DNA of 9,247 nucleotides from Lachnospiraceae bacterium (GCA_009774655.1 VSOD01000146.1:1-9247); one strand, 5' to 3'; positions 1 through 4,916 are shown, numbered from the stretch's first letter. The notes: generated by a model not told the origin, from the sequence alone. Translations and numbers: made by a program.

Positions 1-1
1 T

Positions 2-74
2 GGGATCTTAGCTCAGCTGGGAGAGCATCTGCCTTACAAGCAGAGGGTCATAGGTTCGAGCCCTATAGGTCCCA
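2..74 (+). tRNA. tRNA-Val (anticodon UAC)
   Basis: This folds as a complete cloverleaf. The acceptor stem pairs 2-8 with 67-73, with one G-U pair. The anticodon stem is TCTGC/GCAGA with loop CTTACAA (33-39), which places anticodon TAC at 35-37. The T arm is ATAGG-TTCGAGC-CCTAT. The discriminator base is A74. The 3' CCA is not encoded (CTT follows), so it must be added after transcription. The gene starts one base inside the window, so its promoter and any earlier tRNA genes of the cluster are not visible. It is very probably co-transcribed with the tRNA-Leu that starts 3 nt downstream. Confidence 0.97.
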
Positions 75-77
75 CTT

Positions 78-163
78 GCCGGCGTGGCGGAACTGGCAGA
101 CGCACAGGACTTAAAATCCTGCGGGACTAATCTCCCGTACCGGTTCGATTCCGGTCGCCGGCA
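78..163 (+). tRNA. tRNA-Leu (anticodon UAA)
   Basis: This is a class II tRNA of 86 nt with a long variable arm (CGGGA...TCCCG type). The acceptor stem GCCGGCG (78-84) pairs with CGCCGGC (156-162), and the discriminator is A163. The anticodon stem-loop CAGGA-CTTAAAA-TCCTG puts anticodon TAA at 112-114. The T arm is ACCGG-TTCGATT-CCGGT. CCA is not encoded: a T6 run follows the discriminator directly. It is the last gene of the visible tRNA pair and is followed by a hairpin terminator. Confidence 0.97.
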
Positions 164-171
164 TTTTTTAG

Positions 172-219
172 AAGAATCCACAATTTCAGTCATGGGCTGG
201 AGTGGGTTCTTTTTCTTTT
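172..219 (+). terminator. Intrinsic terminator of the tRNA-Val/Leu transcript
   Basis: AAGAATCCAC (172-181) pairs with GTGGGTTCTT (202-211) over 10 bp with one G-U pair. Stacked inside it, TTCAG (185-189) pairs with CTGGA (197-201), leaving an AAT bulge and a 7-nt loop. A U-rich tail, TTTCTTTT (212-219), follows at once. This is a good Rho-independent terminator and separates the tRNA pair from the protease gene. Confidence 0.8.
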
Positions 220-255
220 GCCGGAAACGGGAACGAAGCAGCTTCGCGCTTATGC

Positions 256-284
256 TTGCTGATCAACAAAAAGAGGTATATAAT
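256..284 (+). promoter_or_regulatory. Sigma-A type promoter for the CPBP protease gene
   Basis: The -35 box TTGCTG (256-261) is 17 bp from a perfect -10 box TATAAT (279-284). The predicted transcription start is near 291, about 38 nt before the ATG. A 6-bp inverted repeat, GTGTGT (286-291) with ACACAC (303-308), lies across the start point. It could be an operator or a weak 5'-leader hairpin; nothing else supports either reading. Confidence 0.7.
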
Positions 285-328
285 GGTGTGTAATATAAAA
301 TAACACACAGAAATGGGGAAAACGGAAT

Positions 329-1258
329 ATGGATAACAGGATGCAGAGAAAAGACTTTTCGAGTCTGGGATTCAGGATGCTGATCGGGGCAGTGCTGATC
401 ACGGCGGTGCAGCTGGCCAGTCAGAGCGTGATTTTTGGCAACAAGCCGGAATGGGCAGGAAATATGAACATTGTACTGGCGGTGACCATGATACCGCTTT
501 ACGTGATCGGATATCCGCTGGCATTTTGGATCATGAAGAAGAACGATGCAAAGAAAATCGAGCAACACAGGATGGGCCCTGGACAGTTTATCCTGGCTTT
601 TATGACAGCATACGGCCTGATGATCGCAGGCAATATCATAGGGCTTGTGCTGACAACAGCGATTGGTTTTATCAGGGGAGAGCAGGTGAACAATGCTCTG
701 CTGACTGTCATCTCGGAAGGTAATATCTGGATCTCCGCGATCTATACGGTATTGCTTGCGCCGATATTTGAGGAGATTCTTTTCCGCAAGTTGATCTGTG
801 ACAGGATCGCGCCATATGGACAGCGCGCGGCAGTTCTTGCCTCCGGATTGATGTTTGGGTTGTTTCATATGAACCTTAACCAGTTTTTCTATGCGGCGTT
901 TCTCGGCGGCTTCTTTGCTTTTCTCTATATCAGAACGGGGAATCTGAAATATACCATCGGGTTGCATATGGCCGTGAATTTTCTTGGCAGTGTGGTGGGC
1001 GGTCTGCTTTTGCAGAATGTGGATATGGTGAGTCTGCCGGGGATGTTGATCTATGGGCTCTACTCGATGTGCGTTTATGCCGTCGGCATTACGGGAGTGG
1101 TACTCTTTTTCATAAATCGTTCTAAGATGAAGGCACCGGAAGGCGATGACAGGATCGGAAAAGGGAACTTGTTTAAGACAGTGATCCTTAATCCGGGGAT
1201 GGCGTTGTACTGCATAGCGATGATTGGTGTGATCATTGTGCAGACATTTGTGATGTGA
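329..1258 (+). CDS. CPBP (CAAX/ABI) family intramembrane metalloprotease
   Basis: This is a 309-residue multipass membrane protein with about eight or nine hydrophobic segments. It carries the three CPBP/Abi (CAAX prenyl protease 2-like) motifs: EEILFR (Glu148-Glu149 and Arg153), FGLFH (His180) and HMAVN (His213 and Asn217). In this family these residues line a metal or proton-relay active site inside the membrane. Substrates of bacterial members are mostly unknown. Some act in bacteriocin self-immunity, peptide maturation or regulated proteolysis, and nothing here points to one of these. The N-terminal ~80 residues and the last ~30 residues add further membrane segments beyond the core. The start at 329 follows a GGGGA Shine-Dalgarno about 10 nt upstream; an in-frame ATG at 341 is an alternative. 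The gene has its own promoter and appears monocistronic. Confidence 0.9.
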   Translation: MDNRMQRKDFSSLGFRMLIGAVLITAVQLASQSVIFGNKPEWAGNMNIVLAVTMIPLYVIGYPLAFWIMKKNDAKKIEQHRMGPGQFILAFMTAYGLMIAGNIIGLVLTTAIGFIRGEQVNNALLTVISEGNIWISAIYTVLLAPIFEEILFRKLICDRIAPYGQRAAVLASGLMFGLFHMNLNQFFYAAFLGGFFAFLYIRTGNLKYTIGLHMAVNFLGSVVGGLLLQNVDMVSLPGMLIYGLYSMCVYAVGITGVVLFFINRSKMKAPEGDDRIGKGNLFKTVILNPGMALYCIAMIGVIIVQTFVM

Positions 1259-1270
1259 TAATTTTTGTTA

Positions 1271-1290
1271 TAAATTTGTATGCAAATTTA
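1271..1290. repeat. 8-bp perfect inverted repeat after the protease gene
   Basis: TAAATTTG (1271-1278) and CAAATTTA (1283-1290) are perfect inverted copies around the 4-nt loop TATG. No T-run follows on either strand, so it is a poor intrinsic terminator. It lies just upstream of the tRNA-Arg promoter and may be a small operator or an mRNA 3'-end hairpin. Confidence 0.5.
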
Positions 1291-1300
1291 CAGGAAGCTA

Positions 1301-1329
1301 TTGACAATCATCGGGGAACTTATTATAAT
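1301..1329 (+). promoter_or_regulatory. Consensus promoter of tRNA-Arg
   Basis: A perfect -35 box TTGACA (1301-1306) lies exactly 17 bp from a perfect -10 box TATAAT (1324-1329). Transcription should start near 1336, about 12 nt before the mature 5' end. Such a consensus promoter is expected for a highly expressed stable RNA gene. Confidence 0.9.
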
Positions 1330-1347
1330 AATTTTTGTTATATGAAT

Positions 1348-1421
1348 GTGCGCTTAGCTCAGCTGGATAGAGCGTTTGGCTACGGACCAAAAGGTCGGGG
1401 GTTCGAATCCTCTAGCGCACG
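1348..1421 (+). tRNA. tRNA-Arg (anticodon ACG)
   Basis: The acceptor stem GTGCGCT (1348-1354) pairs with AGCGCAC (1414-1420), and the discriminator is G1421. The anticodon stem TTTGG/CCAAA encloses loop CTACGGA, giving anticodon ACG at 1382-1384. A34 is presumably deaminated to inosine so that CGU, CGC and CGA are read. CCA is not encoded. The gene stands alone between its own consensus promoter and its own terminator. Confidence 0.97.
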
Positions 1422-1430
1422 TGGTTTGTG

Positions 1431-1472
1431 AGACAGAAGTGCTTGTAGAATAGCATTTCTGTCTTTTATTTT
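1431..1472 (+). terminator. Intrinsic terminator of tRNA-Arg
   Basis: AGACAGAAGTGC (1431-1442) pairs with GCATTTCTGTCT (1453-1464) over 12 bp with one G-U pair and a 10-nt loop. The tail TTTATTTTT follows. This is a strong Rho-independent terminator starting 9 nt after the tRNA. Confidence 0.9.
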
Positions 1473-1616
1473 TACTTTTATGGATTTTAGTGTCCACGTC
1501 GTTGAGAGCTGTCAGTTTTGCTTCAGGCTACTCATTTGTACGAAAAAGTGAGGCAGAGGCCTGTGTTGAGGTATCGTTCCCATGGCGGTACGTTGTTTGA
1601 TTCAGAAAAGATTTAT
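1473..1616. other. Non-coding spacer with no recognisable feature
   Basis: No convincing ORF, RNA fold or repeat was found between the tRNA-Arg terminator and the toxin-antitoxin promoter. I also found no second copy of the tRNA-Arg 3' end that would mark an integrase attachment site here. Confidence 0.5.
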
Positions 1617-1645
1617 TTGCTATAAGATTTTTATCGGGGTATAAT
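1617..1645 (+). promoter_or_regulatory. Promoter of the toxin-antitoxin module
   Basis: TTGCTA (1617-1622) lies 17 bp from a perfect TATAAT (1640-1645), which predicts transcription from about 1652. The transcript would therefore begin with the 103-nt hairpin at 1655-1757 as its 5' leader before reaching the antitoxin start at 1785. Confidence 0.65.
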
Positions 1646-1654
1646 ATAAATATA

Positions 1655-1757
1655 TATAGTTAACGACATTAGAAATTTCGTTTTCGGCCTTGCAGGAGCT
1701 ACCGTATATGGCTTCTGCAAGAGCCGGGAACAGAAATTTGTTATGTCGTTTACTATA
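1655..1757. repeat. 103-bp long inverted repeat (MITE-like or leader hairpin)
   Basis: The outer arms TATAGTTAACGACAT (1655-1669) and ATGTCGTTTACTATA (1743-1757) match as inverted copies at 14 of 15 positions. Inside them, AAATTT (1673-1678/1734-1739), GTT/AAC, CGGC/GCCG (1685-1688/1723-1726), TTGCAG/CTGCAA (1690-1695/1715-1720) and AGC/GCT continue the pairing almost to the centre, with only small mismatches and single-base bulges. The ends can be read as flanked by TA, which suits a small non-autonomous element of the Tc1/mariner-IS630 kind (inference). It can equally be read as a leader RNA hairpin controlling the antitoxin. It contains no coding sequence. Confidence 0.75.
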
Positions 1758-1784
1758 ATTCGTGAAAGTAAGGCAGGTGATGAT

Positions 1785-2012
1785 ATGCTGGCATTGGAGG
1801 GGTATTATGATGGGGAGAATGTCCAGACACTGGGGAAAATACATGCACAGAAAAACCAAAAGCTGATTATTACAATTTTAGATGAGTTCGTAGAGGAACT
1901 TCCTAAAAAGAAAAGTGCACAGACAGTAAGAGGCATGTTGGCAAAATATGCGGACCCGAATTTGCGGGATCAGGAGGAATCAGCGTGGGAGAAAGCGGTG
2001 TTAGAAAAATAG
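1785..2012 (+). CDS. Antitoxin of a PIN-toxin (VapBC-like) module
   Basis: This is a small acidic protein of 75 residues. Its job as antitoxin is inferred mainly from its position directly before a PIN-domain gene, 4 nt from stop to start, and from its layout. A short beta-rich N-terminus (MLALEGYYDG..., KLIITIL) could dimerise or bind DNA, and the charged C-terminal half (RGMLAKYADPNLR...EESAWEKAV) would wrap the toxin. Antitoxins of this kind normally block the toxin active site and repress their own promoter. I cannot assign the family with confidence; it is not an obvious AbrB, RHH or Phd protein. The start at 1785 is preferred because AGGTGA lies just upstream (1775-1780). An in-frame ATG at 1743 would add 14 residues but lies inside the arm of the inverted repeat. 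The gene is clearly more AT-rich than the flanking operons. Confidence 0.7.
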   Translation: MLALEGYYDGENVQTLGKIHAQKNQKLIITILDEFVEELPKKKSAQTVRGMLAKYADPNLRDQEESAWEKAVLEK

Positions 2013-2016
2013 GGTA

Positions 2017-2373
2017 TTGCTTGATGCGAATGTTATTTTGAGATATTTGCTGAATGATGACGACAGGATGGCATCTGAGGCTGGGAATATTATTAAAAAT
2101 ATGCCGGTGCAGGTTACTATGGAAATTGTTACGGAAGTGGTTTATGTTTTAAAAGGTGTGTACCACATTGGTAGAATGGAGATTGGTGAGTGTCTGCTTG
2201 ATTTTTTGGCAGAGGTCAATACAACGGAACCAGATGTGCTGAAACTTGGAATTGAAACTTTTGCAAAACAAAATCTGGATTTTCCAGATTGTATTTTATA
2301 TGCTTATCATATGGTCAAGGGGTATGAAGTTAAAACTTTTGACAGAAAGTTGATTAAGTTGCTGGCAAAATGA
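2017..2373 (+). CDS. PIN-domain toxin, VapC-like ribonuclease
   Basis: About 118 residues form a PIN domain. The usual acidic metal-binding residues are visible: Asp3 in LDANVILRYLL, Glu40 in TEVVYVL, Asp91 in DFPDCILYA and Asp109 in TFDRKL. Family members are Mg2+-dependent endoribonucleases that cut tRNA or rRNA and stop growth when the antitoxin is lost. The length fits a small VapC, with the core complete to the C-terminus. The start is unusual. In this frame a TAG stop stands at 2002-2004, and between it and the first catalytic Asp there is no ATG or GTG. TTG at 2017 is the only ordinary start codon. An AGGG lies only 2 nt before it, so translation probably depends on coupling to the antitoxin stop (2010-2012). 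Codons are AT-rich, suggesting acquisition with the antitoxin gene. Confidence 0.82.
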   Translation: MLDANVILRYLLNDDDRMASEAGNIIKNMPVQVTMEIVTEVVYVLKGVYHIGRMEIGECLLDFLAEVNTTEPDVLKLGIETFAKQNLDFPDCILYAYHMVKGYEVKTFDRKLIKLLAK

Positions 2374-2389
2374 ACTATCAGTAGTTTTT
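2373..2389 (+). terminator. Weak hairpin with T-run after the toxin stop
   Basis: AACTA (2373-2377) pairs with TAGTT (2382-2386) around TCAG and runs into five Ts (2385-2389). The stem is short and AU-rich, so it may only slow polymerase. The stronger terminator at 2452-2494 probably ends the transcript. Confidence 0.3.
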
Positions 2390-2451
2390 GCGTTTTATTT
2401 AATCAGTTTTTTAGCAGGGAATGCAGCGCAACCTCCCTTATAGAGAAAGAC

Positions 2452-2494
2452 AGTCGAAATCTTTTGTCAGGTCAAAGGGTTTCGACTTTTTTTT
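2452..2494 (+). terminator. Strong intrinsic terminator of the toxin-antitoxin module
   Basis: AGTCGAAA (2452-2459) pairs with TTTCGACT (2480-2487). Inside it, CTTTTG pairs with CAAAGG with one wobble, and an uninterrupted T-run extends to 2494. It insulates the gntR operon from the toxin-antitoxin module. Confidence 0.9.
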
Positions 2495-2548
2495 ATTTGC
2501 TTTCTTTTGCAGCATGTCAGATATGAAAATTTTGGCTGAAAAAAGATG

Positions 2549-2576
2549 TTGACAAAAAGTATATACTGTATATAAT
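2549..2576 (+). promoter_or_regulatory. Promoter of the gntR-ABC operon
   Basis: A perfect TTGACA (2549-2554) and a perfect TATAAT (2571-2576) are separated by 16 bp. The expected start near 2583 leaves a leader of roughly 68 nt before the gntR ATG. So strong a core promoter suggests expression is held down by a repressor, matching the operator that frames it. Confidence 0.85.
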
Positions 2577-2601
2577 GATATATAAACAGTATATACTTTT
2601 T
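2554..2601. promoter_or_regulatory. Twin palindromic operator, likely for the GntR/YtrA regulator
   Basis: AAAAAGTATATACTGT (2554-2569) and ACAGTATATACTTTTT (2586-2601) form a perfect 16-bp inverted repeat. Each arm also contains the self-palindrome AGTATATACT (2558-2567 and 2588-2597), with centres 30 bp apart, close to three helical turns. One site fills the -35/-10 spacer and the other lies just past the start point, so two bound dimers would bracket the -10 box. YtrA-subfamily regulators are known to bind inverted repeats at their own promoters. Binding by this particular regulator is inferred from position. Confidence 0.8.
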
Positions 2602-2650
2602 GAGAATCGCGGTGGACTGTGACGACAGGAGACCGTGAGGAGGTTAACCG

Positions 2651-3043
2651 ATGAAAATTATCATATCAAACCAGTCGGAGCTGCCGATCTACGCCCAGAT
2701 CAAGGAACAGTTGAAGGAGCAGATCTTAAACGGGCAGATTCCGGAGGGAAGCACGCTGCCGTCTATCAGGCAGCTGGCTAAGGAAGTAGGGGTCAGTGTG
2801 ATCACCACCACCAGAGCCTACAGTGATCTGGAAGCGGAAGGATTTATTGCTACCATGCAGGGCCGCGGCAGTGTGGTTTTGTCCAAGGACAACAACCTGT
2901 TAAAGGAGCAGTATCTTCTGCGGATTGAGGAGGGGCTGACGACGGCCATTGAGACGGCGCGGGTGATGGGGCTGCCGGAAGAAGAACTTCGGGAGATCTT
3001 CCACAACCTGCTGGAGGCGTCGGCGGAGGCGGCGCAGGGATGA
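2651..3043 (+). CDS. GntR family (YtrA-like) transcriptional regulator
   Basis: This is a 130-residue regulator. An N-terminal GntR winged helix occupies about residues 11-76: LPIYAQIKEQLKEQI, then PSIRQLAKEVGVSVITTTRAYSDLEAEG, then the wing QGRGSVV. A short helical tail of about 50 residues follows. A tail this short, with no FCD or UTRA ligand domain, is typical of the YtrA subfamily, whose genes usually head operons encoding ABC exporters and are induced by cell-envelope antibiotics in some Bacillus members. AGGAGGT (2638-2644) precedes the ATG at good spacing. Here it is first in an operon with an ATPase and a permease and is probably an autorepressor acting at 2554-2601. The inducing signal cannot be read from the sequence. 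Confidence 0.92.
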   Translation: MKIIISNQSELPIYAQIKEQLKEQILNGQIPEGSTLPSIRQLAKEVGVSVITTTRAYSDLEAEGFIATMQGRGSVVLSKDNNLLKEQYLLRIEEGLTTAIETARVMGLPEEELREIFHNLLEASAEAAQG

Positions 3044-3127
3044 AACGACAGCGCTGCAGCGGGTCAGACAAAAAGGAATCGAGAGAAACCGTATTGTTAC
3101 AAAGTGACAGTGAATGGGCCGTGTCTG

Positions 3128-3169
3128 TGCGCACCGTGGGCCGGCTTCTGATACAGGTAAAAGTGCGCA
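3128..3169 (+). promoter_or_regulatory. Inverted repeat just upstream of the ABC ATPase start
   Basis: TGCGCAC (3128-3134) and GTGCGCA (3163-3169) are perfect inverted copies 28 nt apart, ending a few bases before the purine-rich ribosome site of the ATPase gene. They lie in an unusually long 141-bp gap between gntR and the ATPase. No T-run follows, so it is not an ordinary terminator. It could be a processing or translation-control hairpin, but this is weak. Confidence 0.3.
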
Positions 3170-3184
3170 GAAAAGAGGAATAAG

Positions 3185-4039
3185 ATGGAATTACTGGAAG
3201 TACGCAATCTTTCTAAAGAATATAAAACATTTCTGCTGGATAATATCAGTTTTACGCTGGCCAGGGGATATATCATGGGGTATGTAGGGCAGAACGGTGC
3301 CGGGAAGAGTACGACGCTGAATCTGATCACGAATATCTGCAAGAGCAGCAGCGGGGAGATCTATGTGGACGGCATAACCTGTGAGGAGGATGAGAGCCGA
3401 TACAAGGAGAGTATCGGGTATATCGGGGATGAGTTTTATTTCCCGGATAACTTCCGGATCAGAGATATCAGGAGCGTGCTGCGGGACTTTTATAAGACGT
3501 TTAGGACAGAGAAGTTTGACGAGCTGACGAAGCGGTGGAAGCTGGATGGGAAGATGGCGGTGAAGGATTTTTCCCGGGGGATGAAGGTGAAACTGATGTT
3601 TGCCTCCGTGCTTGCCAGAGATACGAAGCTGCTTGTGCTGGATGAGGCGACCAACGGACTTGACCCGGTAGTGCGGGTGGAAGTTCTGAAACTTCTGCAG
3701 GAGTATATCGCGGACGGCGAGCGGAGTGTGATCTTCTCCACGCACATTTTAAGCGACCTTGAGCAGATCGCGGATTACATTTATTTTATTCATGAGGGAA
3801 AGACGGTCCTCTATGATGCGAAGGATGAGCTGCTGGAGAGTCATCTGCTGGTGAAAGGAGAAAGGCGTGCGATCTATCCGGAACTGCAGAGGGCGCTGAT
3901 CGGGATTATGGACAATGCCTACGGATTTGAGGCGATCCTTCCCAGTGACAGGGCGGATCTTCTGACGAATGAATTTCATTTTGAGAAGCCGACCATTGAT
4001 CAGATCGTGATCCATTACATTAGGGAAAGAGAAGGATAG
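3185..4039 (+). CDS. ABC transporter ATP-binding protein (YtrB/BcrA-like)
   Basis: This 284-residue nucleotide-binding subunit powers the membrane partner encoded just downstream. Visible motifs are Walker A GQNGAGKST (35-43), an ABC signature in the variant form FSRGM (129-133), Walker B LLVLDE (149-154), the D-loop NGLD (157-160) and the switch histidine in STHIL (His187). The region where the Q-loop glutamine is expected reads GYIGDEFYF (79-86), with no glutamine, as I recall for YtrB/EcsA-type exporters. Residues after about 210 form an accessory C-terminal domain. RBS AGAGGAA precedes the ATG. With the YtrA-type regulator and a small ABC-2 permease, the set resembles exporters linked to peptide-antibiotic or envelope stress, though the substrate is unknown. 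Confidence 0.92.
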   Translation: MELLEVRNLSKEYKTFLLDNISFTLARGYIMGYVGQNGAGKSTTLNLITNICKSSSGEIYVDGITCEEDESRYKESIGYIGDEFYFPDNFRIRDIRSVLRDFYKTFRTEKFDELTKRWKLDGKMAVKDFSRGMKVKLMFASVLARDTKLLVLDEATNGLDPVVRVEVLKLLQEYIADGERSVIFSTHILSDLEQIADYIYFIHEGKTVLYDAKDELLESHLLVKGERRAIYPELQRALIGIMDNAYGFEAILPSDRADLLTNEFHFEKPTIDQIVIHYIREREG

Positions 4040-4137
4040 AAGGGCAGGAAGAGGAAGCAAGAGAAAATGGTCAAAAGATCCAAAAGATCACAAAAAGAAA
4101 TAAGACTGGTAGAAACAACATAGAAACGGAGGTATCC

Positions 4138-4809
4138 ATGAAAGCTTTATATTTTGCAAAAATAGATTATATCAAGACGAGGACACAATGGTATATGATG
4201 CTGAGCATATCGGTTATCGTGATCGTGATCATGATGCTGAACAGCAGCAGTATGGTAGGGCAGGTAAATTTTATGTATGGGGTATTTATAGCGATCGTGT
4301 TCTCGACCAATCCTTTTGGAGCCTGCACGAGAAAGGACATGGGATTCCAACAGCTGCTGCCGGCCACCACTTTTCAGAGAGTGGCAGGACGATTTCTGTT
4401 CGGCATGTTCCTGCTGCTGACCGGTATCGGTATCGGGCTGGCAGGTACGGCTGTGTACTGTGTGCTCACGGGGAAGGCGGAGTTTGTGTCACTGCCAATG
4501 TGCCTGCTCACTTTTGCGGTGGGTGTGGTGATCATCACGGTACAGTATATTTTCTTTTATCTGGTGGGCGAGAGTAAGGGAGCACAGCTTCTCAGCCTGG
4601 TCAGAATGCTTCCGAGTATGTGTTTTTTCTTCGTATCCATGAAGGTGATCGGAGAGATACAGAAAAATCCGGCGGAGGCGTTTGCGCTGCTTGAAAAGGT
4701 TGGCGGTAACCTTGATGCGATCGGATGGGGAGGCGCTGTTATGGCGTTGATCGTGATGATGGCCGGAATTGTGTTCTGCACCAGGGCGACAGCGAAGAAA
4801 GATTATTGA
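4138..4809 (+). CDS. ABC-2 type transporter permease
   Basis: This 223-residue membrane protein has about six hydrophobic segments, near residues 19-35, 44-58, 84-110, 121-143, 153-171 and 195-214. The motif LPATTFQRVAGRFLF (74-88), after the second segment, matches the LP-x(n)-K/R-Y/F pattern of small ABC-2 permeases paired with YtrA-regulated ATPases. It presumably forms the pore as a homodimer driven by the ATPase encoded 98 nt upstream. GGAGGT lies just before the ATG. Only one permease gene is present, so a homodimer or a partner encoded elsewhere is implied. The gap before it contains a short tandem CAAAAGATC-type repeat (about 4072-4090) of no clear function. A terminator follows the stop codon. 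Confidence 0.88.
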   Translation: MKALYFAKIDYIKTRTQWYMMLSISVIVIVIMMLNSSSMVGQVNFMYGVFIAIVFSTNPFGACTRKDMGFQQLLPATTFQRVAGRFLFGMFLLLTGIGIGLAGTAVYCVLTGKAEFVSLPMCLLTFAVGVVIITVQYIFFYLVGESKGAQLLSLVRMLPSMCFFFVSMKVIGEIQKNPAEAFALLEKVGGNLDAIGWGGAVMALIVMMAGIVFCTRATAKKDY

Positions 4810-4820
4810 GAACAGCACGG

Positions 4821-4866
4821 GAGACGGGAAAATTTTCTGAGAATGAAACTTTTCCTGTCTCTTATT
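4821..4866 (+). terminator. Terminator of the gntR-ABC operon
   Basis: GAGACGGGAAAA (4821-4832) pairs with TTTTCCTGTCTC (4850-4861) over 12 bp with one G-U pair. The tail TTATT that follows is short. It begins 11 nt after the permease stop codon. The stem is strong but the U-tract is modest, so some read-through toward the sigma factor gene is possible. Confidence 0.7.
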
Positions 4867-4902
4867 CGTATTACAGACAGAGGATGAGATGCTGTCGGCA
4901 TG

Positions 4903-4916
4903 AGCATCCGGATGCT
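4903..4916. promoter_or_regulatory. 14-bp perfect palindrome upstream of the ECF sigma gene
   Basis: AGCATCCGGATGCT (4903-4916) is a perfect palindrome 50 bp before the sigma factor start codon. GATGCTGT occurs at 4888-4895 and again at 4911-4918, the second copy overlapping the palindrome's right half. Its position suits an operator for a regulator encoded elsewhere. No standard -35/-10 pair could be identified with confidence in the same gap. Confidence 0.45.

Larger units (their letters stand above)
1258..1342 (+). repeat. 15-bp perfect direct repeat flanking the tRNA-Arg promoter
   Basis: ATAATTTTTGTTATA occurs at 1258-1272, beginning at the last base of the protease stop codon, and again at 1328-1342, overlapping the -10 box and the early transcribed region of tRNA-Arg. 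The copies are identical and 70 bp apart. They may be the trace of a local duplication or excision. The sequence is AT-rich, so chance is not excluded. Confidence 0.6.

Noticed and set aside
234..246. CGAAGC-A-GCTTCG palindrome considered as a terminator
   Set aside because: No T-run follows on the plus strand. The better terminator for the tRNA pair is the hairpin at 172-219.
263..967. A 234-codon open frame on the minus strand opposite the protease gene
   Set aside because: It is antisense to a clear CPBP protease with all three motifs, has a low-complexity Arg/His/Pro-rich translation typical of a shadow frame, and has no ribosome site.
1743..1784. Longer antitoxin reading from ATG at 1743
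   Set aside because: This start lies inside the right arm of the 103-bp inverted repeat, and the 14 extra residues look unrelated to the folded N-terminus. ATG at 1785 has AGGTGA just upstream.
1348..2500. Possible integrated element with att sites using the tRNA-Arg 3' end
   Set aside because: No second copy of the tRNA 3' end was found downstream and no integrase or recombinase gene is present in the window.
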